Source of the DNA: Ichthyophis bannanicus
Lineage: Eukaryota > Chordata > Amphibia > Gymnophiona > Ichthyophiidae
Direction: 5' to 3'
Length of the DNA stretch: 64,000 nucleotides
Assembly (NCBI GenBank): GCA_033557465.1
Contig: CM066043.1
Coordinates: 80,506,662-80,570,661, forward strand
Positions 1 to 10,676 of the stretch are shown here, in pieces (within the stretch, counting starts at the first letter, position 1; every line of letters starts with the position of its first letter). Made by a program: the position numbers and the translations under genes. The notes under the pieces are model-generated. The model searched no databases. It was not told the origin of the DNA and worked only from the letters and a program-made list of their open reading frames with translations.

Positions 1-413
1 TCATTTAACTGAATATTGTAGTCCACAAATTTAGCCACACAATCCTTTATATATTCCTGCAATTGCCTCAATGTTCCTGTTAAAACTACTTCGGTCCAAG
101 TCACAACAGCCCATATATCCTTACGCGAGACATCCTGGGTAGCAGCGTCTTTCAACAGATCCTCACTTGATGAGGATGGGATCTGTACCACCTTAGGCAT
201 CACACCTTTTAGGGTATCAGGCTGTTTATGGATTGAAGACTGGTCAGGAAGAAGTGTCGGACCATTAGAAGACCTCATGTCAGTGGAACCCTCCAAATCT
301 GACAAAACCGCTACATGTGGCAGAAGGGGTAGGGTTGAACCAACTTCCAGAGACATAAAAGTAGAACTAGTACCCAGAGAGGCAAATGAAACAGAACCAA
401 TGTCTTCCACTGA
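1..413 (-). CDS. L1-like LINE ORF1 fragment, runs off the window start
   Basis: A minus-strand reading frame is open for about 137 codons from a stop at 414-416 to the window edge. It begins with Ser/Thr/Pro-rich, low-order sequence and ends in a helical, coiled-coil-like stretch (DIWAVVTWTEVV, then LRQLQEYIKDCVAKFVDYN). A disordered head followed by a DIW-type helix and coiled coil is the layout of L1-clade ORF1 proteins, which are RNA-binding retrotransposition chaperones. The resemblance is by eye and the conserved RRM part would lie outside the window. It could be another coiled-coil gag-like protein. The L2-like LINE at 535 abuts it. Confidence 0.4.
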
Positions 414-534
414 TCACTTTATCAGCTGTTTATCCAAAGGTCCTATCTTGGAGGTCTTCATAGATGACAGAGCCAGAAAAATAGTCTTTTTTTCGTTTCC
501 CCATCACCGTGAGGAAATACCCCTTCAGTATTTT

Positions 535-1785
535 TACTTTTTATTTATTTATTTACATTTCTTTTATACCGCGCTATTCAACATCAGTGCGGTTTACATA
601 AAACATACACGTTGCATATAATGAACTGTGTTTACAGGTAACAGGAAATAGAACTTGGTTAACTTGGGGTAACTATTTACATCGGATTTTCATATTATAC
701 AGGCTATACTCATGAGTGTCTTATAGGGTAGGTTTAGTCATAATATCTATCTTAGACTGCAGGTGACGCTACTGTATCTTCGTCTATCTTGTAGTACTGA
801 AGGAATAGGTAGTGTTTCACTGCCTTCCTAAATTGGACCAAGTCAGTGATTGCTCGTATGTTGGGTGGAAGAGAATTCCAGCTTCTCGGAGCACATAGTT
901 TGAAAGCTTTGTTAACTGTAGCATGGGTGCAGTGGGTTATTTCTTTTTGGGACTACTAATGTGTTGATAGCTGCTGATCTCCTGGACCTGTTGGATGGTG
1001 TGGTATGAATGAGCTCTGCTAGTGATGTCGAGGCTAGTCCATTGATTGATTTGAAAGTAAGCAGCAGAATTTTGAAAGATAAATCTGGACTGTATGGGGA
1101 GCCAGTGAAGATGTTTTAGGATGGGTGTGATATGATATGATATATGATCTTTTAGATGCTCCGATTAGAACTCTCGCTGCCGAGTTCATCGCAAGCTGTA
1201 GAGGGTTTAAAGTAGATTGAGGAGACCGTGCAAGATTGAATTTGCGTAGTCAAAATGAGGCGTGATTAGTGCCTGATAGATAGTAGGAAGTCGCTTCGTT
1301 CAAGTAGGAAACGAAGGTGCCTGAGGGTACGGATCTTGTGGTATACCGCTCTGACTACGTTGCTTATGTGGATCTTCATGTCAAGGCGCTGGTCCAGGGT
1401 GACTCCAAGGTACCGGATCGAGGATTTAGTCTGAAGTTCTGCTTCCTTGACTTTTATGTGTGTTGGTGTGATGAAATTTAAATTCCTCGTGATGAATAGC
1501 ACCTCAGTTTTCTTGTGCTGAATTCTAAGGTTTTTGGATTGAAGCCAATTGGATACTGCATCAAAGCATTCTGTAAGTGGTGAAAAGTCTGGGTTTTCTG
1601 TCGAGAAGGGCATGTAAAGTAGGACGTCGTCCACGTATATCAGGCAGTTTACCCTAAAAGAGAAAATGAGGTTACAGATAGGCTGCATGTAGATATTAAA
1701 CATCAGGGCGGAGAGGGAGGATCCCTGCACGACTCCTTGCTTCTGGTGGAAAAGTATTCTGAAGTTCGCCAAATAGGCGTGACCT
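535..1785 (-). mobile_element. L2/Rex-like non-LTR retrotransposon, 5'-truncated, antisense
   Basis: On the minus strand the segment encodes the last third of a LINE reverse transcriptase, then a thumb/C-terminal region with the phrase W-N-S-L-P (about 870), and a 3' UTR ending in an AAATAAATAAA tail near 540. The 3' end (GTAAACCGCACTGATG at about 590-605, in the sense direction) is the same tail carried by the tRNA-derived SINE copies at 14.1, 28.4 and 50.8 kb, so this LINE family is a plausible retrotransposition partner for that SINE. The 5' end is truncated near the RT motif B region. Confidence 0.75.
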
Positions 1786-1919
1786 GCCCTGTTGGGCATG
1801 TGCCCAGGGCTGTGCAAAAGTCCCACATTCTTATAGGGCCCTCTGACGTCACCAGAACAGCGCCAATGCGCCTGCAGGTTAAGTGTGATTGCTGCCATTG
1901 TAGAAAAGGTCTTCCCCAC
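1266..1919 (-). pseudogene. reverse transcriptase fragment of the L2-like LINE
   Basis: The frame contains the RT palm motifs B (GVVQGSSLSALMFNIYM) and C (YVDDVLLYMPF, with the catalytic D-D pair), then the LGVTLD and HI-x5-VVRAVYHKIRTLRHLR thumb segment. The sequence before the GVVQGSS motif (above about 1760) does not look like RT and is probably flanking DNA read in frame. Motif A and the endonuclease domain are missing, so the copy is 5'-truncated and dead. The FNIYM and LGVTLD phrases fit L2/Rex/Crack-type LINEs better than CR1; the clade call needs a tree. Confidence 0.7.
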
Positions 1920-1959
1920 TCCCTACTAGCTTATCTAACTTCAACAAAAACAAACAAGG

Positions 1960-2412
1960 GGTCAGTTTACTAAGTCCCACGTGGGTTTGGGTGGCATTAC
2001 TAGTGTATGGCACAACGCTAGATGCAGGGGGCGGGACAGACATCCCTCTGAATTTAGCACAGCTCACCATGGTAGTATCGCTGTGTGTTAGCAATAGCTG
2101 CTTGCCACCAAGGAAAGGCAGCAGCAGCTTTCAAGGCCACACTAATGATGGGAACCCCCCCAACGCCCCAGCCAGGTGCTGCTCAGATACCCCACGTCTG
2201 TGTATACAGTACAAAAAACACACACTACCCCAGCACTAACCAGGTAGTGCGGTTCCAAGTATCATAAAAACAACCAAACTTTCAAACACTACTAAACAGC
2301 TCTACTAGGAATTAACCAAACTTTATAAATTAGTAGTAAAAACCAGAGAGAATTCAGAGCAATCAAATGGTATAAATAAGCGAAAGGAGGAACTGGATTT
2401 AACTCACGCCAT
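1960..2412. other. unassigned intergenic segment
   Basis: No coding similarity or terminal repeats seen. A C-rich stretch (about 2150-2180) and short reading frames without recognisable motifs are the only content. Confidence 0.4.
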
Positions 2413-2413
2413 T

Positions 2414-2612
2414 TCTCAGAAATTCAAGGTGAGTTACATTCAGGTACAGTAGGTGTTTCCCTGTCCCCAGAGAGGTTACAATCTAAGTCTGTGCCCAAGG
2501 CAGCGAAGAGTTAAGTGGCTCGCCCGAGATCACAAGGAGCAGCAGTGGAATTGGAACCGGCTTCCCTAGTTCTAACCTGCTGCTCTAACCTTTAGGCCTG
2601 ATAGGATCGAAC
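2414..2612 (-). repeat. tRNA-derived SINE, family II, antisense
   Basis: Read on the minus strand the segment starts with a degenerate tRNA-like head, passes through a conserved middle (CTTGTGATCTCGGGCGAGCC, then the TTAACTCTTCGCTGCC block), and ends with a tail resembling GAATGTAACTCACCTTGA. The same order is seen in sense at 41283-41510, so the two define one family. The TTGGGCAAGTCACTTAACC-type core resembles the core block of vertebrate CORE-like SINEs; that affiliation is inference. Confidence 0.6.
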
Positions 2613-3230
2613 TACATAGTGATGCCTAAATTCCTTTATAGATATGACTCCTGTTAATATTTGCTGCTGCTAGAACTTTATATTTATAAAATTGGGACAA
2701 ACCACAATCCACCAAATATGTACACGTACCATCAACCGATGTTTCCAATTAGGAAAGAATAACTTTTGCATACTATGGAAAATACATAATATCCCAGCGA
2801 TTTCTTAGGACTGGATACAAGCAGGGTTCATAAAAAGCAAACAACTTCCATATTCTGTAGGATATAAAGGGTTTTTTTGGGCACAGAAGAACTTTTATAA
2901 AAGTAGCCCAAGATTACACACATACAACATGCATGGTGAAAAATCTATGCATATTTTTACATGCCCCAGGGTAGTTTGGGTGGAGTACTGTTTAGCATTC
3001 ATTCAGCTTTTCTTTAAAGTCTAAGTTACCAAGAAAGAAGGAAGATCATGTTTCAGTTGGCTTAAACTTAGCCACAGTAATAATATACAAGTCCTTATAG
3101 TTCAGCCTCCCGGAATTAGAATATAAGTGCATAGTTTACAAAATACCAAGGTACGTGCATACTTTAAGCGCTAACATTTACAGCCGCTGGCTTCTCCTGG
3201 TTTGCCCCTAGTATTTTACAAAGACACAGT
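2613..3230 (-). other. unassigned segment, possible L1-like ORF2 remnant
   Basis: Minus-strand translation around 2690-2770 gives CWKHRLMVRVHIWWIVVCP, which recalls the Cys/His-rich C-terminal segment of L1 ORF2 (C-x-C...H-x3-C spacing is disturbed). Nothing else in the segment supports an assignment. It may belong with the similar fragment at 3760-3930. Confidence 0.2.
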
Positions 3231-3668
3231 GGGGCCCTTTTACTAAAGCGTACTAGGCAGTTAATATGCGATTTGGCACATGCCAGCTGTGCACTTGGGC
3301 CCGTGATAACAGTTACCACAGGGGCATGATAGTTAATGCACACCGATTTTCACGCTGTCATTCACACACTGGGGTGCTGAATGGATGCGGTGAGCACATT
3401 TCAGTTAGCAATTGGGTACATATCACGCACTATCAATGCTGTCATTAGCACAGGCTCACCTAACTCCACCGCAGTAGGTGGAGGCAAGCACACCCGTGGT
3501 ATTAGTGCCATGCATTAGGGCTCGCATCCATGAGTTAATTGGCAGGAACATTCCAATTAACCCCCTGACAGTTACTGCAGAAGCCTTGCGCTTAACACAC
3601 ATTAGTTCTTGCGTTAAACACGTGTGAAGTGCAAAAACCTAATGCACTCTAGCAAAAGGGCCTCGGAA
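3231..3668. mobile_element. MITE-like element with GGGCCCTTTTACTAAAG-type ends
   Basis: The left end reads GGGGCCCTTTTACTAAAGCG and the right end reads TAGCAAAAGGGCCTC, giving imperfect terminal inverted repeats of about 15 bp around 430 bp of noncoding sequence with several internal inverted motifs. There is no transposase frame, as expected for a nonautonomous DNA transposon. A target duplication is not clear. Sequence resembling its interior (CACCTAAC..CCACC..AGGTGGAG) recurs at 15325-15365, next to DIRS-1. Confidence 0.5.
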
Positions 3669-3975
3669 GTTCCTATGGCTCTTCATGAAATGGGCTTAAA
3701 ATGGCGCCTGGTTGGCCTCCACCCATAGGCAGCCTTTTATAAAATTACCCTCTAGATGGCAGAGTCCTAACTTTACGCCATGCCTTTCTCCAAAATGGAC
3801 TGATATTTGAACAGTAATATATGCTCAAATCTCTCAATCTCTTGAGAACAAAACCAGCAAATGTCAGCGATCGACGAGTTAAAGTTAACTTTTTGTTCCA
3901 AATTAACTTAGAACATAGACCGAGTTAGAGACACTAACTCCTTATACTTTCAGTCAGACTTATTTCCGTCAAGTC
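3669..3975 (-). other. possible L1-like ORF2 C-terminal remnant, antisense
   Basis: On the minus strand the translation around 3780-3900 includes ICWFCSQEIERFEHILLFKYQ, similar in spacing to the Cys-x2-Cys...His segment near the L1 ORF2 C-terminus. Stops interrupt it. Sequence beyond LTR copy 1 (5549-5710) seems to continue the same target, so LTR copy 1 probably inserted into this old LINE. The 4 bp at 3972-3975 (AGTC) are one half of the LTR target duplication. Confidence 0.25.
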
Positions 3976-5548
3976 TGTCAGAAGGCTGCCTGGGTGAGAA
4001 TGTCCACAGTCTTGGCAAGTGCATATATCAATATGATTGGCAAGGGATTGTGGGCAATGCAGTCCATTCACACCAGACACAGCTGCTCACAATAAATAGT
4101 TGTGCTTGAGGGTAAAGCCAATAAGATATTTATTTATGGGGTTATTTCTCCCAACACAGATATGCTTGGTAGCACCCAAATCAGGATACTTGCTTTCAGT
4201 GTTTAACTTATAAAAACAAAATCAGGAAAAACAACATTTAACTTGTCAAGCAATCAAAGCAAAAGAAATAAGACCTGGTTGGTAACAAACTGGTCTTTTC
4301 TGTAGGCTTTAGCTAATATTTTCTTAGCAGTGTATCAAACAACAAACAAAAGCCACAAAGAAGAGAAAAACTGTTCTTTTCAGGTTAACTTCTTATATCT
4401 TCCCACATAGATTCAGAAGTGATTCCCTCAGAGCTCACAAGCAATTAGGTAAGGCTCAATTGCTAGCAGTTATCCAGCTGAAACCCCTTAGCTGGCTTGC
4501 TTTCTACTGCGTGGCTAAAAATCCTACTCAGGAGCTTTTCTGAGTAGATTAAAGAACAAGTTTGTATTTCTTTGTGATGGTTGCTGAACTTTGTAACAGA
4601 AAATCACCAAAGGAGTTTAGACAGAGAGCAATCCATGTAAACACATCCTTCATCTGCAATCACTCCCCCTTCTTCAACAATCATGGGTTCAATATCCTGG
4701 ATTGGCACAGATGAATTTCTCAATGGAGCACTTTCAGGAGAATACTTGTTTCCCTGCTGTCTTTCAAGGTTATAGCTAGGGCATAGATCAGTGTTCATAC
4801 CTGAGCTCCCATTGCTGTTAAAGTTCCTCTCTATATAGCCTGGCCAGTATGTAGTCCAGTTCTTATGTCCAGCCTTCCAATCCAGATCCCTGGACACTGG
4901 ATCTCTCTTCACATAGCTGCACGTGGAAGGGACCCTAAGACCCGTGCCAGAAGGTGTCTCCCTCACAGGTACCGTCTGGAGATTCCTAGCTCTGCAGCAC
5001 CATTCCTCTGGCTTTCCCCAGTCCAATGGTGTATGCTGGCCCTTGGAATGCCTCCCAGTATACGTACTGCGCCAGACTCCTCTAGACCTCCCAAAGGCTT
5101 TCCTCTTCTTTCTTCCAAAGGGTTTCTTGCCCTCTCTGTCCGTCCGGTTTGGCTTCTGCTTCTGATGATCCTCCAGATGAAACTGAGGATGAGGATATCC
5201 AAGTTGATCATGAAGATGATGATGAGGCTGATTCTCTGTAGAATAAACTCTACCTTTATTCTGCTTAGATGAGTGCTCCTCCCTAACACAGTGCAGCTGT
5301 GCTGAATCAGGCCCTGCCCTTTGAGATGAGTGCTTAGGGATTACCTCATAGCCCTCCTGATTGAACACACGTTTCCCCACTTCAGCTCCTCTAATGGCTG
5401 TTGGAAACCTGGTGCATTCTGGGACTGGTAGTCTTTTATGGGAAAATTCTGTTTTCTTATTTCTACCAGAACTGACAGGTTGCTTGTTCAGAGTCACTTC
5501 ACCTTTTCTATAGCTCCTTCCTGAGCTATGATAAGCTTCCTTATCACA
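3976..5548 (-). mobile_element. LTR-like element, copy 1 (solo LTR candidate)
   Basis: This 1573-bp element starts TGTGATAAGG and ends GTCTGACA or close to it in its sense direction (minus strand). It is flanked by a perfect 4-bp duplication: AGTC at 3972-3975 and at 5549-5552 (GACT in sense). TG...CA ends, a 4-bp duplication, a TATA-like GATATAAG and an AATAAA signal (complement at 4129-4134, 153 bp before the end) are what a solo LTR shows. No primer-binding site, gag or pol flanks it. Two abutting 18-nt hairpins occupy its first 38 bases (5546-5511). Close copies lie at 47978 and 53079. The alternative is a nonautonomous DNA element, but terminal inversion is weak (7 of 10 bases). Confidence 0.8.
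4604..5548 (-). CDS. unrecognised ~314-codon ORF inside LTR copy 1
   Basis: The frame is open from the first base of the LTR-like element to a TAA before the TATA-like box, 314 codons. There is no early ATG: the first start-like codon is GTG at 5497, so the frame may continue an upstream exon or gene of the full-length element. The product is basic and hydrophilic, with a KKPFGRKKRKAFGR-type basic patch near the middle, a W/Y-rich block (DWKAGHKNWTTYWPGY) and a conserved end (YMDCSLSKLLW). No signal peptide, membrane segment or known catalytic motif is seen. The same frame is visible in copies 2 and 3, broken by one small indel each. Copy 1 alone is unbroken, but it carries a 41-bp inversion (4915-4955). 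I do not recognise the family. Confidence 0.55.
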   Translation of the reverse strand, partial: CDKEAYHSSGRSYRKGEVTLNKQPVSSGRNKKTEFSHKRLPVPECTRFPTAIRGAEVGKRVFNQEGYEVIPKHSSQRAGPDSAQLHCVREEHSSKQNKGRVYSTENQPHHHLHDQLGYPHPQFHLEDHQKQKPNRTDREGKKPFGRKKRKAFGRSRGVWRSTYTGRHSKGQHTPLDWGKPEEWCCRARNLQTVPVRETPSGTGLRVPSTCSYVKRDPVSRDLDWKAGHKNWTTYWPGYIERNFNSNGSSGMNTDLCPSYNLERQQGNKYSPESAPLRNSSVPIQDIEPMIVEEGGVIADEGCVYMDCSLSKLLW

Positions 5549-5552
5549 AGTC

Positions 5553-6435
5553 TCATTAAAGATTCTTTTAAGACTGTGCTTTCAAAACCTTTCCTCTTCC
5601 CCTGTAGTTGGTGCCTATATTTCATTTCAGCAATTTATAAAATTAGAAGCACAATAATCATGTTGCAAAATCACCCCACAAATCTCAATCGCTTTGGGTT
5701 TATCAACTAATTCAGAAAGTTCTGTCTTCAAGGATTCACTGGTGGGAAAGTAAAGGGCTGACTAGTATTGGACAGATTTTTTGGGGGGGGAAGGAAGGTG
5801 TAATTAATTTGAAGTCCCAATATGACTTGGCTACAGCAGATCATTTTAGGTACTGCCAGATACAACATTACCTGCAGCAAAGGGTGAGGAATGAGGAAGG
5901 GTGTAGGACGCAGACCTGTAGAAGTGATTTTTCAGGGATGAGAAACCAAAGGGGTGACATCTAAATTTTACCAAATCATGGACACTATAGAAAAGAATAA
6001 AAAATTTTGCCTTCTAGAACCTGCGAGAGGATTTAGGGGAGTGATGGAATGAAGGGGCTTGGGAGACAGTGTAGACTAATCTCTTCCAAGGCTTTATTAC
6101 CAGAAATAGGTTAGAAAATAATTATAAAACACTGTATCATTGGCCAGTGTTCTTGGTAAGGATCCGAGGCCTGTTGGAGGACATGTGGTGTACAGGACAC
6201 GTGCACTTATCTGGCGATCCTGCAGATATATATATACAAATGACGTTTTTGAAGCATGTGGCCAAATGGTGTGGAACGTGGTAAAACAACATATGGAAGT
6301 GGCCTTATTAAATGGGAAGCTGCCGGGTTTAAAAGAAGAGCAGATCTAACTGGTATGGTTAGGGGATGGGGGCAGCACCGGAAGGTTAGGAGATTGATAG
6401 CCAGGCATTGGAAGTCAAATTCTGTGCCACCCTGT
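5553..6435. other. unassigned segment next to LTR copy 1
   Basis: The part next to the LTR (to about 5710) appears to be the other half of the LTR target. The rest shows only short frames without motifs and a G-run at 5783-5790. A frame at 6140-6349 has no recognisable family. Confidence 0.3.
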
Positions 6436-6548
6436 GAAATGTACTACTATTTATTTGTATAGCGCTACAAGGCGTATGCAGCATTGTACAGACACATAAA
6501 AGACGGTCCCTGCTCATCGGAGCTTACATTCTAGTCAAGACAGACAAC
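6436..6548 (+). repeat. short interspersed repeat fragment (TATAGCGCTACAAGGCG type)
   Basis: The phrase ATTTGTATAGCGCTACAAGG, then CAGCATTGTACA, TCCCTGCTCATCGGAGC and TTACATTCTAG is a recurrent noncoding repeat pattern of vertebrate genomes, usually a transposon or LINE-tail remnant. Only about 110 bp is present and no ends can be defined. Confidence 0.4.
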
Positions 6549-7280
6549 ACAACAGCTGAGGACCAGGATATATCTAGGGGAGTGGTAAGGAAACACATAG
6601 GAGACTAAACGGATCAGGATCCAATGTGGTGGGGTTAAATAGGATGCAATACGTCACGCTTGACTGCCATGCATCTGGGCTGCGTAGAGCGTTTCGATCA
6701 AGTTTGAGGACTCTTTATGAAGAGACAGGAAGGGAAGGGATGGCGAAGGTCTTAGATGATAAATATGTATAAAATATTGTTTTTGACATGTAATCTGGTA
6801 CTGAGGGCTTATGATCCAAAAATGACCATAATAGTTCGGCAGAAGAGGTACTGCGGGCGGGGAGAAAGGGAATGATAGGGGTTACGGATGGTAAGAAGAG
6901 TGCGGTAACTGGTTGTATAAGAGCTCAAGTTGTTTGAGGTTGATGATATGATTTGAAGGGGTGGCGAGGAAAGGGTTGGCGGGTATGATGGGAATTATTT
7001 TGTGAATAAAATATTAAATGGAAAAATAAAAGAAAGCTCTATCTTCCAAGCCCATAACTGTAAGCAATGCTTTAACTGAAGCCACGGGAATCTACAGAGC
7101 CCAATTATGCTTTGCACTCCGTTCGGTAAAAGGACATATACCTGCTATCAAGCACCACTTGCTAAAGTAACCAAAAGTCGAACTCACAAATGCATTCTCA
7201 AGTCAGAGGGTTACCCCATAGCAGAATTTGTAAGGATATGCTGCATTCTGCTGTTACAAACCTCTCTAGCTGTCAAATGC
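6549..7280. other. unassigned segment upstream of CR1
   Basis: A/G-rich sequence with AATAAA-like motifs near 7000 and no coding motif. I see no feature to call. Confidence 0.35.
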
Positions 7281-7495
7281 AACTACTTTCCATCAAAAGA
7301 CAGGCAGAGCTCCGGAGTCTCAATGCGTGGATGAGACAATGGTGCAAGGATGAGGGTTTTGGATTTGTTAGGAACTGGGGAACATTCTGGGGAAAGGGGG
7401 GGCTCTTCCGAAGGGATGGGCTTCACCTTAATCAGGATGGGACCAGACTGCTGGCATTAACCTTTAAAAAAGAGATAGAGAAGCTTTTAAACTAG
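7281..7495 (+). pseudogene. CR1 ORF1 C-terminus (esterase-like), truncated
   Basis: The translation contains LRSLNAWMRQWCKDEGFGFV, WGTFWGKGGLF and RRDGLHLNQDGTRLLA. The last phrase, a D-G-L-H-L-N-x2-G block, is the catalytic Asp/His region of the GDSL/SGNH esterase-like domain known in CR1 ORF1 proteins. The nucleophile region lies upstream and is lost by 5' truncation; sequence before about 7280 does not match. A stop (TAG) at about 7493 ends the frame, and ORF2 follows after about 60-200 bp. The same block is readable in antisense at 52793-53059. Confidence 0.75.
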
Positions 7496-7551
7496 AAAAT
7501 AGGGGAAAGCCGACAGTCACCCAGGAGCGCACGGTTCGGACAAAGGTATCC

Positions 7552-10500
7552 TTGAAGGATACTACCAAAAGCAGTGAGGTTCCAAAAGGGAGTATAGTAG
7601 CCCAAATGCCCTTGAGTAAGGAGCAGACAGAGCATAAAGATTCCCAATTACCCATGCCTACCAATAGCCAGATTAATATTAATAAAATGCAGTCTCTAAA
7701 ATGCTTGTATGCCAATGCTAGAAGTCTAAACAATAAGATGGGAGAATTAGAATATATAGCATTAAATGAGAGGTTAGATATGATTGCACTCTCAGAGACA
7801 TGGTGGAAGGAGGATAACCAGTGGGACACTGTGATACCTGGATACAAACTATATCGTAATGATAGAGCTGAACAAATTGGTGGAGGGGTTGCGCTCTATG
7901 TTAGAGAGGGCATTGAGTCAGAAAGGATTAAAGTTTTGCAGGGAACAAAATATGCTGTAGAATCTCTATGGATTGAAATTCCATTTATGAAGGGGAAGGT
8001 GATGGCAGTGGGAGTATACTATCGACCACCTGGCCAGAATGAACAAATGGATGATGAAATGCTCAAAGAAATCAAGGAAGCTAACAAAAGCCACAACAGA
8101 GTAGTAATAATGGGTGATTTCAATTACCCCGGTATCGACTGGGACAGTGTCACAGCAGGACAAGCTAAAGAGATAAAGTTTCTAGATGAAATAAATGACT
8201 GCTTCTTGGAGCAGCTGGTTCATGAACCGACCAGAGGGGAAGCCATACTGGACCTAGTCCTTAGTGGAACGCCAGATCTGGTGCAAGAAATAAGGGTGTT
8301 GGGACCACTTGGCAATAGTGATCATAGTATGATCATGTTTGATTTAATCAGTGGAGGACAGATAGTAAAGGAATCCACAGTACTACCTTTTAACTTTCAA
8401 AAGGGTGACTATGATAGAATGAGGAATATAGTTCGGAAAAAACTAAAAGGAGCGGTTCCAAAGGTTAAAGACTTACAGCAAGCTTGGGTGTTATTTAAAA
8501 ATACTATCCTCGAAGCCCAGACCAGCTGTATTCCACGCATTAAGAAAAGTGGAAGAAAGTCCAAAAAACTGCCAGCATGGTTTAAAGGTGAGGTCAGAGA
8601 GGCTGTTGCTGCCAAAAGAGCAACCTTCAGAAAATGGAAAAAAAGAGCCAAATGATGAAAACTGGAAACAGCACAAGCACTGGCAAGTTAAATGCAAAGC
8701 ATTGATAAGGCAGGCAAAGCGGGAATTTGAGAAGAAACTTGCTACGGAAGCAAAAACACGAAATAAAGACTTTTTCAAGTACATTCGTAGCAAAAGGCCT
8801 GTGAGAGAGTCAATTGGACCATTAGATGATAGAGGGGTAAAAGGGGCAGTAAGAGGAGACAAGGCTATAGCAGAGAGACTGAATGAATTCTTTGCTTCGG
8901 TCTTTACTGAGGAAGATGTAGGGGTGTTACCCAAGACTGAAGTGGTATTTAAAGGTGATACTGCAGAGGAATTGAGAGAAATATCGCTACACCGGGAAGA
9001 TATATTACAACTATTTGATAAACTGAATAGTAGCAAATCACCTGGACCGGATGGTATACATCCCAGAGTGTTGAAAGAACTGAAATATGAGATTGCAGAC
9101 CTGTTATTGGTAATCTGTGAACTTTCATTAAAATCATCTGTAATACCTGAAGATTGGAGGGTCGCCAACGTAACACCAATTTTTAAAAAGGGTTCCAGGG
9201 GTGACCCGGGAAATTACAGACCGGTGAGCCTGACGTCAGTACCAGGGAAAATGGTAGAAGCCATCATAAAGAACAAAATTACACAGCATGTAGATAGTCA
9301 TGGCCTAATGGGAGACAGCCAACATGGCTTTAGACAAGGCAGATCTTGTCTTACTAATCTGATCTGTTTTTTTGAAGGTGTGCATAAACAGGTAGACAAA
9401 GGTGAGTCGGTTGATATAGTGTATCTGGACTTTCAGAAAGCTTTTGACAAGGTCCCCCATCAGAGACTTTTGGCGAAGCTAAAAAGTCATGGGATAGGAG
9501 GCAGTGTACTATTGTGGATCGGGAACTGGTTAAAAGATAGAAAGCAGAGGGTAGGGCTAAATGGCCAATATTCCCAATGGAAAAAGGTGAATAGTGGAGT
9601 ACCCCAGGGATCTGTACTGGGTCCGCTACTTTTTGACATATTCATAAATGACCTGGAAAAGGGAATAACTAGTGAGGTAATCAAATTTGCAGATGACACA
9701 AAACTGTTTAAAGTTGTTAAAACCCAAGAGGATTGTGGAAAACTGCAGGAGGATCTGGATAAATTGGAAGACTGGGCATCCAAATGGCAGATGAAATTTA
9801 ATGTGGACAAGTGCAAAGTTATGCACCTAGGAAAGAACAACCCACACTATAGTTACAAGATGCAAGGCTCCACATTAGAAACCACCACCCAGGAAAAAGA
9901 TTTAGGAGTCATCGTGGATAACATGTTAAAACCCTCCGCCCAGTGTGCAGCGGCGGCCAAGAAAGCAAATAGAATGCTAGGTATCCTAAGGAAAGGGATG
10001 GAGAATAAAACAAAGGATATTATAATGCCTCTGTATCGCTCCATGGTACGACCGCACCTTGAATATTGTGTGCAATTCTGGTCACCGTATCTTAAAAAGG
10101 ACATAGAGTTATTAGAAAAAGTACAGAGAAGAGCCACCAAATTGGTGAAGGGGATGGAAGGCTACTCCTATGAAGAGAGGCTAAAAGGTTAGGGCTCTTT
10201 AACCTAGAAAAGAGGCGGCTGAGGGGAGATATGATAGAGGTGTATAAATTAATGAATGGAGTGGAACGGATAAACGTGGATAAATTGTTTACGCTATCAG
10301 AATATAGAAGGACTAGGGGGCATGTAATGAAGCTACAGGGTAAACTATTTAAGACAAATAGGAGAAAATATTTCTTCTCTCAACGTGTAATCACACTCTG
10401 GAATCTGTTACCGGAGGATGTAGTAAGGGCTGTTAGTATAGCTGGGTTTAAAAAAGGTTTGGACAAGTTCCTGGAGGAAAGGTCCATAAACCACTATTAA
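7552..10500 (+). pseudogene. CR1 ORF2: endonuclease-reverse transcriptase, two frameshifts
   Basis: The first frame (7552-8655) holds an apurinic-type endonuclease: LKCLYANARSLNNK, SETWW, GGGVALYVREGI, VYYRPP, the catalytic MGDFNYPGIDW and LGNSDHSM. A single-base slip in the A-run near 8637-8645 moves the reading to a second frame (8549-10192) with the RT: GPDGIHPRVLKE, NYRPVSLTSV, QHGFRQGRS, motif A YLDFQKAFDKV (about codon 292), motif B GVPQGSVLGPLLFDIF, motif C FADDTKLF (about codon 380). A one-base loss near 10187 moves the C-terminus to the third frame (10231-10500). Comparison with the intact phrase at 14790-14815 shows the missing base. All catalytic residues seen are present, so inactivation is recent. 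The product would nick target DNA and reverse-transcribe CR1 RNA. Confidence 0.9.
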
Positions 10501-10676
10501 AAAGGGACCCAGGATATCAATGCTTGGCCTAGTACAAGCACTGCAGAACCTGTGTCTTTTGGGGAAACTGCTAGGTACGTATGACCTAGATTGGCCACTG
10601 TTGGAAACAGGATACTGGGCTTGATGGACCTCGGTCTGACCCAGTATGGCATTTCTTATGTTCTTATGTTCTTAAT

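Larger units (their letters stand above)
7281..10676 (+). mobile_element. CR1-family LINE, near-complete ORF2, 5'-truncated
   Basis: The element enters within the ORF1 C-terminus, carries endonuclease and reverse transcriptase domains, and ends with the CR1-type 3' UTR (TTGATGGACC, then GGTCTGACCCAGTATGG) and an 8-bp-unit tail (TTCTTATG repeated) at about 10650-10675. CR1 LINEs mobilise by target-primed reverse transcription and usually end in short microsatellite tails rather than poly(A). Only two single-base frameshifts interrupt ORF2, so this is one of the youngest LINEs here. Its 3' 700 bp is highly similar to the fragment at 14597-15296. It is a good reference for the decayed antisense copy at 44.3-54.65 kb. 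Confidence 0.9.

Noticed and set aside
3976..5548. LTR-like family as a terminal-inverted-repeat DNA transposon
   Set aside because: The outer 10 bases match inversely at only 7 positions, duplications are 4 bp, and TATA-like and AATAAA signals are placed as in an LTR. Not fully excluded.
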